From assembly GCA_029937205.1 (NCBI GenBank), contig JAPYQV010000040.1, forward strand, positions 1 to 8,142: a stretch of 8,142 bases of DNA. Reading direction: 5' to 3'. Position numbers and translations under genes: made by a program. The notes below the pieces were generated by a model. That model made no database searches. It saw only the letters and a list, made by a program, of their open reading frames with translations, and had not been told where the DNA came from. Below, one piece after another: positions 1 through 8,142 of this stretch. This DNA is from Alphaproteobacteria bacterium. Its GTDB lineage: Bacteria > Pseudomonadota > Alphaproteobacteria > UBA828. Within the stretch, counting starts at the first letter, position 1. Each line of letters opens with the position of its first letter.

Positions 1-47
1 GTGCGGCCCGGTGCGGCCCGGTGCGGCCCGGTGCAGCCCGATGCGGC
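1..47. repeat. Tandem 10-bp GC-rich repeat downstream of folP
   Basis: Four head-to-tail copies of the decamer GTGCGGCCCG occupy positions 1-40. The first three are identical and the fourth has one change (GTGCAGCCCG). Positions 41-47 (ATGCGGC) look like a decayed partial fifth copy. The array touches the window edge, so its full length is unknown. The unit length is not a multiple of three, and the array lies after the folP stop, so it is probably intergenic. Each unit contains GGCC, so single strands could fold on themselves. Whether it is a simple minisatellite or a binding or termination element cannot be told from here. Confidence 0.85.
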
Positions 48-84
48 GGTCGCCTACCCAAGTCATACTATTACCACAATATTT

Positions 85-1158
85 TTACATATAGTCCGCA
101 ATATCGCCACGTATCGCCTGCCAGATTTTAATCGCCTGGCATGTTTCGCCGACGTCATGAACGCGCACGATCTGGGCGCCTTGAGAAACAGCGTGCAGCG
201 CGCCGGCGATCGAACCGGGCATACGCGCCGCCGCCGGCGCACGATTGCTGAGCGCGCCGATGAAATATTTGCGCGACAGGCCGACAAGAAGCGGGCATCC
301 GAGCCCGTGGAAGAGTGCGAGATCTCGGAGAATTTGGAGATTGTGCGGGATCGTCTTACCGAAGCCGATGCCAGGATCGACGATCAGGCGATGGCGCGGC
401 ACGCCGGCGGCGATACAGGCGGCAATACGTTCTTCCAGAAAGTCGAACACATCGAGCGAGACATGATTGTAAGTCGGCGCCTTCTGCATGGTCTCAGGGT
501 CGCCTTGCATGTGCATCAGCACGATCGGCGCTTCCGAGCGCGCCGCCAACGACAGGCTTTCCGGGTCTGCGGTGAGCGCTGAAACATCGTTGATCATTTG
601 CCCACCCGCTTCGAGGCCAGCCGCCATCACAGCGGCGCGCCGCGTGTCGATGGAAACGATCAGGCCGGCCTCGGCCAACGCCCGTATCACCGGCAGCACA
701 CGCGCCAACTCCTCCGCCGGGCTCGGCGGCCTGGCGCCGGGGCGGGTCGACACGCCACCGACATCGATGATATCGGCGCCCGCCGCGGCCATCTCCCGCC
801 CGGCCCGGATTGCCACTTCTGAATCGAAATTCTTGCCGCCATCGGAGAAGCTGTCCAGCGTGACGTTGACCACAGCCATGATGCGCGGCTGCTCGAGCCC
901 CACGCCGCAGACCGGATGGCGCGTTGAATCGATTTGTGCCAGGAGAGTGGTGATGCGCGCCTGCCTGGCGCCGCCGCAACCCGCCGCCCAGTCCTCGACA
1001 TCGCGCCGCGTCAATTGCGTTCGCGTGGACGGGCCACCATCGGAGGTAATGAGTTCAACGAGGCCATCGGGTTCGGCTGGGGACCTGGGGCGGAGATAAA
1101 GTTGCGCGCCGTCTGCCACCTGCTGCCACGGCTTCTCGTGCGTCGGCGTATTATTCAT
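85..1158 (-). CDS. folP: Dihydropteroate synthase (DHPS)
   Basis: This enzyme condenses 6-hydroxymethyl-7,8-dihydropterin pyrophosphate with p-aminobenzoate to give dihydropteroate in cytoplasmic folate synthesis; it is the sulfonamide target. The protein is 357 aa: about 90 N-terminal residues outside the core, then a TIM-barrel DHPS domain (about 92-350). Visible motifs are NVTLDSFSDGG (98-108), VGGVSTRPGA (133-142), SIDT (169-172), IND (189-191), LMHMQG (214-219), DPGIGFGK (261-268), GLSRK (293-297) and VRVHD (331-335). By comparison with E. coli DHPS, the substrate-binding Asn, Thr-Arg, Asp, Asn, Asp, Lys, Arg and His are all present. Two usually conserved loop residues differ: the Pro of NVTPDSF is Leu101, and the Glu of GGESTRPG is Val136. 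The start is 36 bp after the ftsH stop and has no clear Shine-Dalgarno sequence, so translation may depend on ftsH or the start may be slightly different. The frame ends in TAA, with no convincing terminator behind it. Confidence 0.95.
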   Translation of the reverse strand: MNNTPTHEKPWQQVADGAQLYLRPRSPAEPDGLVELITSDGGPSTRTQLTRRDVEDWAAGCGGARQARITTLLAQIDSTRHPVCGVGLEQPRIMAVVNVTLDSFSDGGKNFDSEVAIRAGREMAAAGADIIDVGGVSTRPGARPPSPAEELARVLPVIRALAEAGLIVSIDTRRAAVMAAGLEAGGQMINDVSALTADPESLSLAARSEAPIVLMHMQGDPETMQKAPTYNHVSLDVFDFLEERIAACIAAGVPRHRLIVDPGIGFGKTIPHNLQILRDLALFHGLGCPLLVGLSRKYFIGALSNRAPAAARMPGSIAGALHAVSQGAQIVRVHDVGETCQAIKIWQAIRGDIADYM

Positions 1159-1194
1159 CGGGTTACGGTTATTCAGCGCCGCGATGCGCCTGGG

Positions 1195-3114
<1,920 letters not shown>

Positions 3115-3121
3115 CCCAACG

Positions 3122-3126
3122 TCCTC
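3122..3126 (-). promoter_or_regulatory. Shine-Dalgarno site fixing the ftsH TTG start
   Basis: The minus strand reads GAGGA here, followed by 7 nt and then TTG at 3114-3112. This is ideal spacing. The alternative GTG at 3204 is preceded by an AT-rich sequence with no purine tract. This site is the main reason for shortening the ftsH reading frame. Confidence 0.75.
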
Positions 3127-3135
3127 GTACTTGAA

Positions 3136-3194
3136 ACACGGCCCCAAGCCGCCCCAATCTGCTCCTATCAGGCGATTGCAGCACCGGGCCGTGT
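3136..3194 (-). promoter_or_regulatory. Nested inverted repeats in the ftsH leader
   Basis: Outer arms 3136-3144 and 3186-3194 are perfect 9-bp complements (ACACGGCCC / GGGCCGTGT). Inside them, 3155-3159 and 3174-3178 (CAATC / GATTG) pair again around a 14-nt loop. If ftsH starts at TTG 3114 this is untranslated leader, and the outer stem ends 9 nt before the Shine-Dalgarno site. A regulatory role is inferred; none of the riboswitch classes I know was recognised. Confidence 0.45.
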
Positions 3195-3213
3195 GATTTG
3201 CCACTGAATATCA

Positions 3214-3219
3214 ATTATA
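3214..3219 (-). promoter_or_regulatory. Candidate -10 box (TATAAT) for ftsH
   Basis: The minus strand carries a perfect TATAAT in an AT-rich patch between tilS and ftsH. Transcription starting just downstream would give a leader of about 90 nt before TTG 3114. No good -35 hexamer is seen at 16-18 nt; the nearest candidate, TTCATG, is at 19 nt and poor. I saw no clear heat-shock sigma-32 type element either. Confidence 0.35.
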
Positions 3220-3246
3220 TACCGGTTTTACACCATATCATGAATA

Positions 3247-3269
3247 TTTGAAGTAAAGCTTTCTTCAAA
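3247..3269 (-). repeat. Inverted repeat across the tilS stop codon
   Basis: TTTGAAG (3247-3253) and CTTCAAA (3263-3269) are perfect 7-bp complements around a 9-nt spacer that itself contains the palindrome AAAGCTTT. The repeat overlaps the tilS TGA (3265-3267) and lies about 30 bp upstream of the candidate ftsH -10 box. It is AT-rich and has no following T-run, so a protein-binding site is at least as likely as an intrinsic terminator. Confidence 0.4.
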
Positions 3270-4659
3270 CAACCGGGCCGAACCCGCCACCGCGGCCACC
3301 CCCCGTCGGGCAAAACGTCGTCAAAAAACGCCGCTCAGCGCCGAATCTCGTATAGTTTAGGTGGGGTACCGCGAGCACGCCGTCAAGGTCTCTAAACGCC
3401 GGTAAAGCGGGGCGCGCCGGCGCTGGAATGAGCGCCATAGCCGCGGCCGGGTCAGCCATGCATCTGCGCAGACCGGAAATGCCCTTCAATCCGAGCCGGC
3501 CGACGGTGCATTTTCCGTTGAATTCAGCGCCGCGAGCGAGCCTGACGGAGAAGCGCCTGTCCCAGACTTGGGAGGTGCCGGGTGTCAACGCGACAATCTC
3601 CTGCGCCGCCGCCGGCTCGCGGCAAATCAACAGTCCGCCCCGGTATGCCACGATACGGCAGCCGCCAAGGGTCGCTGCACGCCCGGGATAAGCGCCGCGC
3701 AATTCCTGCCACAGCCGCTCCACCTTTGCCAGGCGCGGACCGAACTCGCGCGCCCCGGCGCTGGCCAGAAGGCGGGCCAAAACCCGAAGCGAAATCGCCT
3801 CAGGCAAGTCCCGCCACAAATCCCAATTCAGCAGGAAAAATCCCGCCGGATGCGGCGCCACGGCACGCGCCAGCGCCGCACCACAGGCGCTCTCAAGCGC
3901 CGCCCTGTCCTGCCCGGCGCGTCGCGCGGTACGAGCCAGGCGGGGCGCCGTCACGCCTTCCGGCGCCAATTCCGCCAGCGCCGCCACCAGACGGGTGCGG
4001 GCATAAGCCGGTTTGCGGTTCGACGGATCGTCGACCCAAGCCTGGTCCGCGACCTGGAGTGTCGCCCGCAGGCGGGCTTCGGAAACGGATAGCAGCGGGC
4101 GAATGAGACGCACACTGGTCGCGCCACGGGTGCCGCCTGGCGCGGCTAAATCCTGCACCAGGGGCATCGCCGCCAAGCCATCGCCGCCGCTTCCGGCGGA
4201 AAGCCGCAGCAACACGGTGCCGGCCTGGTCCTCCAATTGATGCCCGCTCAGGAGATGGAGAACATGGTGGCGCCCACACCAGGCGGCCAACAGCTTCATG
4301 CGCGCCGCCCGCGCCGCCGCCTGCAAGCCAGTTGTGGGTTTGTCGCCCTGCCACGGCAATATTTTGTGCGTGATGCCGTGCTGACCGAGCCAGCGGCCGA
4401 CCTGGCGCGCCTCGGCAGTGGATTCCGGACGCAGGCGGTGATCGACGGTGAGCGCCGTAATGCGGCCCTTGCGGCGCCGTGCCCAGGCGGCGGCGAGCAA
4501 TGTCAGCGCCATACTGTCGGCGCCGCCGGAGACCGCAAGGGCGAGATGAGGGGCGGCTTCGAACGGCCCGGCCGGCGCCATCAGGCGGGCGAATTCAGCC
4601 GCGCCCAAAGCCTTACCAGCATCTGATCCAGTCGGAAAAACGATCCGCGGCGTGGTCAT
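3265..4659 (-). CDS. tilS: tRNA(Ile)-lysidine synthase
   Basis: TilS uses ATP and lysine to convert the wobble cytidine of the CAU-anticodon isoleucine tRNA to lysidine, switching it from Met to Ile decoding; it is normally essential. The protein is 464 aa. The N-type ATP-pyrophosphatase domain (about 37-225) has the P-loop SGGADSM (44-50), VDHRLRPES (72-80), the TGLQAAARAAR substrate segment (110-120) and GHQLEDQAGT (139-148). WVDDPSNRKPAYARTRLV (208-225) closes the catalytic domain. The helical and C-terminal tRNA-binding parts follow, including a late PAFRDLDGVLAVPH segment (420-433) that recalls alphaproteobacterial TilS. The motif at 139-148 departs from the family form, AH(H/N)xDDQxET: the first Asp is Glu143, and the Glu before Thr is Gly147. 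The ATG start is 39 bp after the cpoB stop with no strong RBS, but the N-terminal length looks normal. The last 12 residues are Gly-rich. Confidence 0.93.
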   Translation of the reverse strand: MTTPRIVFPTGSDAGKALGAAEFARLMAPAGPFEAAPHLALAVSGGADSMALTLLAAAWARRRKGRITALTVDHRLRPESTAEARQVGRWLGQHGITHKILPWQGDKPTTGLQAAARAARMKLLAAWCGRHHVLHLLSGHQLEDQAGTVLLRLSAGSGGDGLAAMPLVQDLAAPGGTRGATSVRLIRPLLSVSEARLRATLQVADQAWVDDPSNRKPAYARTRLVAALAELAPEGVTAPRLARTARRAGQDRAALESACGAALARAVAPHPAGFFLLNWDLWRDLPEAISLRVLARLLASAGAREFGPRLAKVERLWQELRGAYPGRAATLGGCRIVAYRGGLLICREPAAAQEIVALTPGTSQVWDRRFSVRLARGAEFNGKCTVGRLGLKGISGLRRCMADPAAAMALIPAPARPALPAFRDLDGVLAVPHLNYTRFGAERRFLTTFCPTGGGRGGGFGPVV

Positions 4660-4698
4660 GGAAATTTTTTGGAATAGCGGCGCGCCGCCCCGCCTTGA

Positions 4699-5748
4699 CT
4701 AGGGGCAGCTTGCCGCATTGCGGCCCCGCTCCGCCGCTTGGCGCACATTGGCCGGCATGTCGGGGAATTTGCGGTCCAATTCACCGAACGCCTGACAGGC
4801 TTCCTTGGTGCGCTCCAGATTGGCCAAGGCCATGCCGAGCTTGACCATATTGTCAGGCGCCTTGGCGCCTTCCGGATAGCGCTGCAGATTGGTCGCATAG
4901 ATTCGTGCCGCTTCGCCAAACATCTTGCGGGCATAGAATGATTCGCCGCGCCAATAGGAGGCATTTTCCGCCAACGGGTGATCGCCATGCACGTCGATGA
5001 ATGCCGCAAGGACGCGATCGGCCTTATCATATTGCGCTTTGCGCAGTAGGCCAAAAGCGTATTTATAGCGCTCCTCCGCCGTGCCGTCCGGCAGGATGGA
5101 AGCCCGCGCCGTCTGCTGCAGCTCGGGCTCTATCGGCACCATCGCGCCATCCCCAAGCGGGATGGTGCCGAGTATCCGCGGTGCGCCGGAGGGCTTGTAT
5201 CCGCCGCCGCCTTCCACTTGCGCGCTGACGCCTCCAGTACCGGTCTGGCCGTCAACGGCGTTGCCGGCGACTGAAGACCGCATATTTTCTGAAGTCATCG
5301 TCGGCGGCAGTGCCGATTCCAACGCTGTCAGGCGAAAATCCACATCGGCCACGAGCTTTTCGAGGCGCGCATCCATGCGATTAATCAGGTTTCGCATTTC
5401 GTCAAACTGGCCTTCGATCCGGCGCAGCTTGTTCTGTTCAAGCTGCTCAAGGCGAGATTCGAATATCGCCAGCCGCCGGGCGGTATTGTCATCGGTCGGT
5501 GACGAAGATGCGTCGGATTGCGCGGCGGCGTTAGCGCCAGAGCCCGCATAAACGCGCTTTTGCAGCTCCTGAAATTGCTTACTCAGAGAACCCAGCTGGT
5601 TCTGCAATGTCTTGATTTGACTTCGCAGTACCGCATCGGTCTGGGCCTGCGCGACCGGCGGCAAGGCGATGAAAACCGCTATCGCGCCCCACAGGAGGGC
5701 TATTGATAGCGTTTTCACCGTATTGCCCCGATCGCCAATGCGCCCCAT
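4699..5748 (-). CDS. cpoB: Cell division coordinator CpoB (YbgF), Tol-Pal accessory protein
   Basis: CpoB is a periplasmic protein that binds TolA and links Tol-Pal driven outer-membrane constriction to septal peptidoglycan synthesis by PBP1B-type enzymes (known from E. coli). The sequence shows a signal peptide (hydrophobic about 13-31, likely cleaved after AQA around 35). Coiled-coil stretches follow at about 38-67 and 90-145 (for example LRSQIKTLQNQLGSLSKQF), the trimerisation region in the family. A Gly/Ser/Pro-rich linker covers about 146-220. C-terminal TPR-like helices run from 224 to 349 with the signature Ala/Tyr pattern (YKYAFGLLRKAQYDKAD, ASYWRGESFYARKMFGEA). The ATG begins 13 nt after the pal stop. 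An in-frame GTG at 5718 (protein starting VKTLSIALLW) has a GGGG 7 nt upstream and would give a shorter, more typical signal peptide, so the start is uncertain by 10 codons. A perfect inverted repeat lies inside the linker-coding part. Confidence 0.92.
   Translation of the reverse strand: MGRIGDRGNTVKTLSIALLWGAIAVFIALPPVAQAQTDAVLRSQIKTLQNQLGSLSKQFQELQKRVYAGSGANAAAQSDASSSPTDDNTARRLAIFESRLEQLEQNKLRRIEGQFDEMRNLINRMDARLEKLVADVDFRLTALESALPPTMTSENMRSSVAGNAVDGQTGTGGVSAQVEGGGGYKPSGAPRILGTIPLGDGAMVPIEPELQQTARASILPDGTAEERYKYAFGLLRKAQYDKADRVLAAFIDVHGDHPLAENASYWRGESFYARKMFGEAARIYATNLQRYPEGAKAPDNMVKLGMALANLERTKEACQAFGELDRKFPDMPANVRQAAERGRNAASCP
5133..5171 (-). repeat. 11-bp perfect inverted repeat within cpoB
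   Basis: TCGGCACCATC (5133-5143) and GATGGTGCCGA (5161-5171) are perfect complements with a 17-nt loop. An overlapping, competing hairpin pairs 5144-5153 with 5159-5168 (10 pairs including one G-U in one orientation, loop of 5). The region encodes the linker GTIPLGDGAMVPIE. The structure is visible in the sequence; any effect on mRNA is inference. Confidence 0.6.
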
Positions 5749-5761
5749 GCACCAAGCCGGA

Positions 5762-6337
5762 TCAGTTCACCACCGTGACCGAGCGGCGGTTGAGGCTCCA
5801 GGATTCCTCATTGTGGCCGAGCGCATAGGGGCGCTCTTTGCCGTAGCTGGTGGTCCTGAGGCGCGACGAGTTCATGCCGAAGGCGATCAAATAATCGCGC
5901 GCCGCCGTGGCCCGGCGCTCGCCCAGCGCCAAGTTGTATTCGCGCGTCCCGCGCTCGTCACAATGACCTTCGATAGTGATGTTAAGCTCGGGGAAAAGCC
6001 GCAGCCATTCCGCCTGACGCTCCAATGTGCGACGGCCTTCCGGGGTCAATACCGCGCTGTCATAATTAAAAAACACACGGTCTCCAACATTCTGCACCAA
6101 ATCTTCCTGGGTTCCCGGAATCGGCGCGGAGACATCGGCAGTGGACACATCACTGTCCATGGAAGATGAATCAACGGCAGCGCCTGAATCATCGCTCGAC
6201 GAAGAAGCGGTTTGCGTCGCATCCCCGTCACCACTGGTCGCGGCGGCATCGTCGGGCGTGCTCTCGCAGGCCGCCACAATCATCAGCACCGCGGCCAACG
6301 GCACCAGCCATTTCATTCCTAATAGTCTCATCCGCAT
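5762..6337 (-). CDS. pal: Peptidoglycan-associated lipoprotein Pal
   Basis: Pal is the outer-membrane lipoprotein of the Tol-Pal system; its OmpA-like domain binds diaminopimelate in peptidoglycan and, alternately, TolB. The protein is 191 aa. The lipoprotein signal peptide ends in the lipobox VAAC, with Cys24 as the lipidated residue. The next residue is Glu rather than Asp, which fits outer-membrane sorting by the rule known from E. coli. Residues 25-75 form a Ser/Asp/Ala/Thr-rich flexible tether. The OmpA-like domain covers about 80-191, with VFFNYDSAVLTPEG (88-101), IEGHCDERGTREYNLALGERRA (122-143, containing the Asp and Arg positions used for peptidoglycan) and NRRSV (183-187). The ATG at 6337 has a GAGGGAG 7 nt upstream, which selects it over the in-frame ATG codons 6 and 21 nt further in. 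The gene follows tolB after a 202-bp gap and precedes cpoB closely. Confidence 0.97.
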   Translation of the reverse strand: MRMRLLGMKWLVPLAAVLMIVAACESTPDDAAATSGDGDATQTASSSSDDSGAAVDSSSMDSDVSTADVSAPIPGTQEDLVQNVGDRVFFNYDSAVLTPEGRRTLERQAEWLRLFPELNITIEGHCDERGTREYNLALGERRATAARDYLIAFGMNSSRLRTTSYGKERPYALGHNEESWSLNRRSVTVVN

Positions 6338-6344
6338 CGGGTCA

Positions 6345-6351
6345 CTCCCTC
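6345..6351 (-). promoter_or_regulatory. Strong Shine-Dalgarno site of pal
   Basis: The minus strand reads GAGGGAG, then 7 nt, then the ATG at 6337. It is one of the best ribosome binding sites in the window, which fits Pal being an abundant protein, and it decides among three nearby in-frame ATG codons. Confidence 0.75.
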
Positions 6352-6373
6352 AGGTAAAGTCCGGTTTGTTAAG

Positions 6374-6431
6374 AGGCTCGAAGGAAGCGCGGCGACCAAA
6401 ACAATGATGCCAGGCCGAATTCTTCGAGCCT
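6374..6431 (-). promoter_or_regulatory. 10-bp perfect inverted repeat in the pal leader
   Basis: AGGCTCGAAG (6374-6383) and CTTCGAGCCT (6422-6431) are perfect complements separated by 38 nt. Inside, CGGC (6390-6393) can pair with GCCG (6414-6417). The repeat sits 37 bp upstream of the pal start, in the only long gap of the tol cluster. There is no U-run after the stem in the direction of transcription, so it is not an obvious terminator. It may be a leader structure, an RNA-processing site between tolB and pal, or an operator. I could not identify a convincing -35/-10 pair in the rest of the gap (6432-6539). Confidence 0.5.
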
Positions 6432-6539
6432 TTAGAAAAAACAAGTTTAAGTGGATTCGAATTGAAATTTCCGCCCGATAATTCCTGCGGATTCGCAAGA
6501 ATCGGCCAAAAATAAGGTGAAAACTATAACTCTGGTTGT

Positions 6540-7871
6540 TCATGGGATCAAGGGCGACCACGCCGGGTCTGAAGCCGCCGTGGATGTGAACAATATCCTC
6601 TCATGATGGCCGGTGATATCGACTATAACCAACTCCGCGCTGTCCGGATTGCGCTCACTTTGCCTGAAAAACATGAGCACGCGGCCGTTCGGCGCCCATG
6701 TCGGCCCTTCAACCAAATAATCCTCCGATAATATTCGTTCTCCACTACCGTCCGGTTTTATCACGCCGATAGAGAAACGACCTCTATTGCTTTTGGTGAA
6801 GGCTATCAAATCTCCGCGAGGTGACCACACCGGCGTGCCGTAGCGGCCCTTGCCGAACGAGATGCGGCGTGGCTCTGAGCCGGCGCGCTCCATAACGTAT
6901 ATCTGCTGCGAGCCGCCACGATCGGATTCGAACACGACAAACTTGCCATCCGGGGAGTAGGACGGCGCCGTATCGATGGCAGGGTTATTGGTCAATCGGC
7001 GCACTTTATGGCTCAACAAATTCATCTCGAAAATATCTGAATTGCCGTCTGCCGCATAGGTCAGAATCACGCTGTTGCCATCGGGCGAAAAGCGCGGCGC
7101 AAATGTCATGCCGGGGAAATTGCCGAGCACCTCCTGCTGGCCCGAATCGACTTTGCGCAAATAGACCCGGGGGATGCCGTCATCGTAGGAGAGATAGGTG
7201 ATTTCCTGCGCCGTCGGCGAGAAGCGCGGCGTCAGCACCAGTTGCTTGCCGTCCGACAGGAAGCGCAAATTTTCGCCGTCCTGATCCATGATCGCGAGGC
7301 GCTTGATGCGCCGATCGAGCGGCCCGGTTTCGGCGATATAGACAATTCGCGTGTCGAAATAGCCCACTTCGCCGGTCAAGCGCTTGTAAATCTCATCGGT
7401 CACTTTGTGGGCGATACGGCGCCATTGCGTCGTAACGCTGCCAAGGCGCAGACCCACCATATATTGCTCGGCAAATACGTCCCACAGGCGAAACTCCACT
7501 TCCAGGCGATCACCGGCGACGACCTGCACCCGTCCGGTCACCAGCGCCTGGGCGTTGATCTGGCGCCAATCGGGAAAGCGCGGGCCGCTCAACATGGCTT
7601 CCGGGGTTTGAATGAAGGCGCGCGGATCGATCGGGCGGAAAAGTCCGGAACGCTCAAGATTGCGCGCGATGACCTGGGAAATTTTCTTGCCCAATTTCGT
7701 CGCTTCTTCGGTCTCGCCGAACAGGTCGGAGATGGCGACCGGCATGGGCTCGACCTGGCCGCGCGTGATGTCGACGCGCAAATCCGCCTGCGCCGGCACC
7801 AGCGGCACAGCGAGCGCAATCAGCATAACGAAGAACCAGGCAAGGGCGCGCGGCGGCCGACGGCGATGCAT
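6540..7871 (-). CDS. tolB: Tol-Pal system protein TolB
   Basis: TolB is the soluble periplasmic protein that cycles between TolA and Pal, releasing Pal so that it can relocate to the division site. From ATG 7871 it is 443 aa. The signal peptide is [12 protein letters not shown] followed by a hydrophobic core (about 11-24), cleaved near PAQA (29). The N-terminal domain (about 30-165) opens with [21 protein letters not shown] (32-52), the family's hallmark. A six-bladed beta-propeller follows with PD40/WD40-like repeats: [60 protein letters not shown] and [13 protein letters not shown], closing with DPAWSP near the C-terminus. The frame stays open to ATG 7955, but the 28 extra residues are polar and would give an implausibly long signal-peptide n-region. 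ATG 7871 has GAGGG 10 nt upstream; ATG 7898 (AGGA, 5 nt) is a second option. The product is certain; the start is moderately sure. Confidence 0.95.
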   Translation of the reverse strand: MHRRRPPRALAWFFVMLIALAVPLVPAQADLRVDITRGQVEPMPVAISDLFGETEEATKLGKKISQVIARNLERSGLFRPIDPRAFIQTPEAMLSGPRFPDWRQINAQALVTGRVQVVAGDRLEVEFRLWDVFAEQYMVGLRLGSVTTQWRRIAHKVTDEIYKRLTGEVGYFDTRIVYIAETGPLDRRIKRLAIMDQDGENLRFLSDGKQLVLTPRFSPTAQEITYLSYDDGIPRVYLRKVDSGQQEVLGNFPGMTFAPRFSPDGNSVILTYAADGNSDIFEMNLLSHKVRRLTNNPAIDTAPSYSPDGKFVVFESDRGGSQQIYVMERAGSEPRRISFGKGRYGTPVWSPRGDLIAFTKSNRGRFSIGVIKPDGSGERILSEDYLVEGPTWAPNGRVLMFFRQSERNPDSAELVIVDITGHHERILFTSTAASDPAWSPLIP

Positions 7872-7964
7872 TGCACAATCGCCCTCACGGCCCGTCATCA
7901 ATATCCTGCTTAGCATCCCCGCCTCGTTCTCATGCTTGCTACTTTCCGTCATCATGATGGCACC

Positions 7965-8142
7965 TTATACCGGCGGGCGAAATGTCATCGTAACATCGCG
8001 CCACTGATTATAGTCATCGCCAAAGCGTCGCAATTCCAGGATCGGACTGGCTTTGAATACGGCGCGGCGCGCGCTTTCCGCCATGGTGCGAAAATTCGAA
8101 TCTTCGGAATAATTTTCATCGAGAATTTCGGCACTCTTAACC
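7965..8142 (-). CDS. tolA: TolA, C-terminal end (5' part outside window)
   Basis: This frame enters from the right edge and ends at TAA (7967-7965). Its 58 visible residues include FRTMAESARRAVFKASPI, then a WRDVTMTFRPPV ending. The pattern of an Ala-rich helix, a xxxP(I/L) turn and a final W+D/TxxFxP strand is that of the TolA C-terminal domain, which in this family contacts TolB and Pal in the periplasm. Its position directly before tolB supports the call. The membrane anchor and long helical domain lie outside the window. The stop is 9 nt from the first possible tolB ATG (7955) and 93 nt from the one preferred here, so the two genes are very likely co-transcribed. Confidence 0.85.
   Translation of the reverse strand, partial: VKSAEILDENYSEDSNFRTMAESARRAVFKASPILELRRFGDDYNQWRDVTMTFRPPV

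Noticed and set aside
1..582. Plus-strand open frame through the decamer array and the folP 3' end
   Set aside because: Most of it is antisense to the well-supported folP C-terminal domain. Its N-terminal part is only translated repeat, and it has no RBS within the window.
1159..1194. Imperfect CAGCGC/GCGCTG hairpin between ftsH and folP
   Set aside because: Six pairs with a bulge, no T-run, and folP very likely depends on read-through from ftsH.
4677..4688. 12-bp perfect palindrome GCGGCGCGCCGC between cpoB and tilS, as a possible terminator
   Set aside because: It has no room for a loop and no T-run follows on the minus strand. In GC-rich DNA such a palindrome is expected now and then.
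6490..6503. Small hairpin GATTC-GCAA-GAATC after tolB, as a possible terminator
   Set aside because: The stem is only 5 bp and no T-run follows on the minus strand, so terminator function cannot be supported.

Overview
This window is a chromosomal housekeeping region of an alphaproteobacterium with roughly 60% G+C. All seven genes lie on the minus strand, so transcription runs from the right end (8142) to the left end (1). The order tolA (C-terminal end only) - tolB - pal - cpoB (ybgF) - tilS - ftsH - folP is the classical alphaproteobacterial arrangement, normally followed by glmM, which would lie beyond the left edge. The protein sequences fit an alphaproteobacterium; a Rhodospirillales-like relative is a guess, not a demonstration.

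Right part (4699-8142): cell-envelope genes. TolA spans the periplasm from the inner membrane, TolB is the periplasmic propeller that exchanges between partners, Pal is the outer-membrane lipoprotein that grips peptidoglycan, and CpoB is a periplasmic coiled-coil/TPR protein that couples Tol-Pal to septal wall synthesis. The only sizeable gap (6338-6539, 202 bp) lies between tolB and pal and holds a perfect 10-bp inverted repeat and a good ribosome binding site for pal.

Left part (85-4659): tilS (lysidine at the wobble base of an isoleucine tRNA), ftsH (membrane AAA+ zinc protease) and folP (dihydropteroate synthase of folate synthesis). The tilS-ftsH junction has a TATAAT box, two sets of inverted repeats and a Shine-Dalgarno sequence. 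That sequence places the likely ftsH start at a TTG codon about 30 codons inside the longest reading frame, leaving a structured leader of roughly 90 nt.

Left edge (1-84): downstream of folP there is a short tandem array of a 10-bp GC-rich unit, cut by the window end.

I see no mobile element, CRISPR array, RNA gene or unknown defence-like system. The window is ordinary core genome. The points worth a second look are small: the tandem decamer, two substitutions in the active-site loops of DHPS, a divergent motif in TilS, start-site corrections for ftsH and tolB, and inverted repeats at the ftsH leader, the pal leader and inside cpoB.
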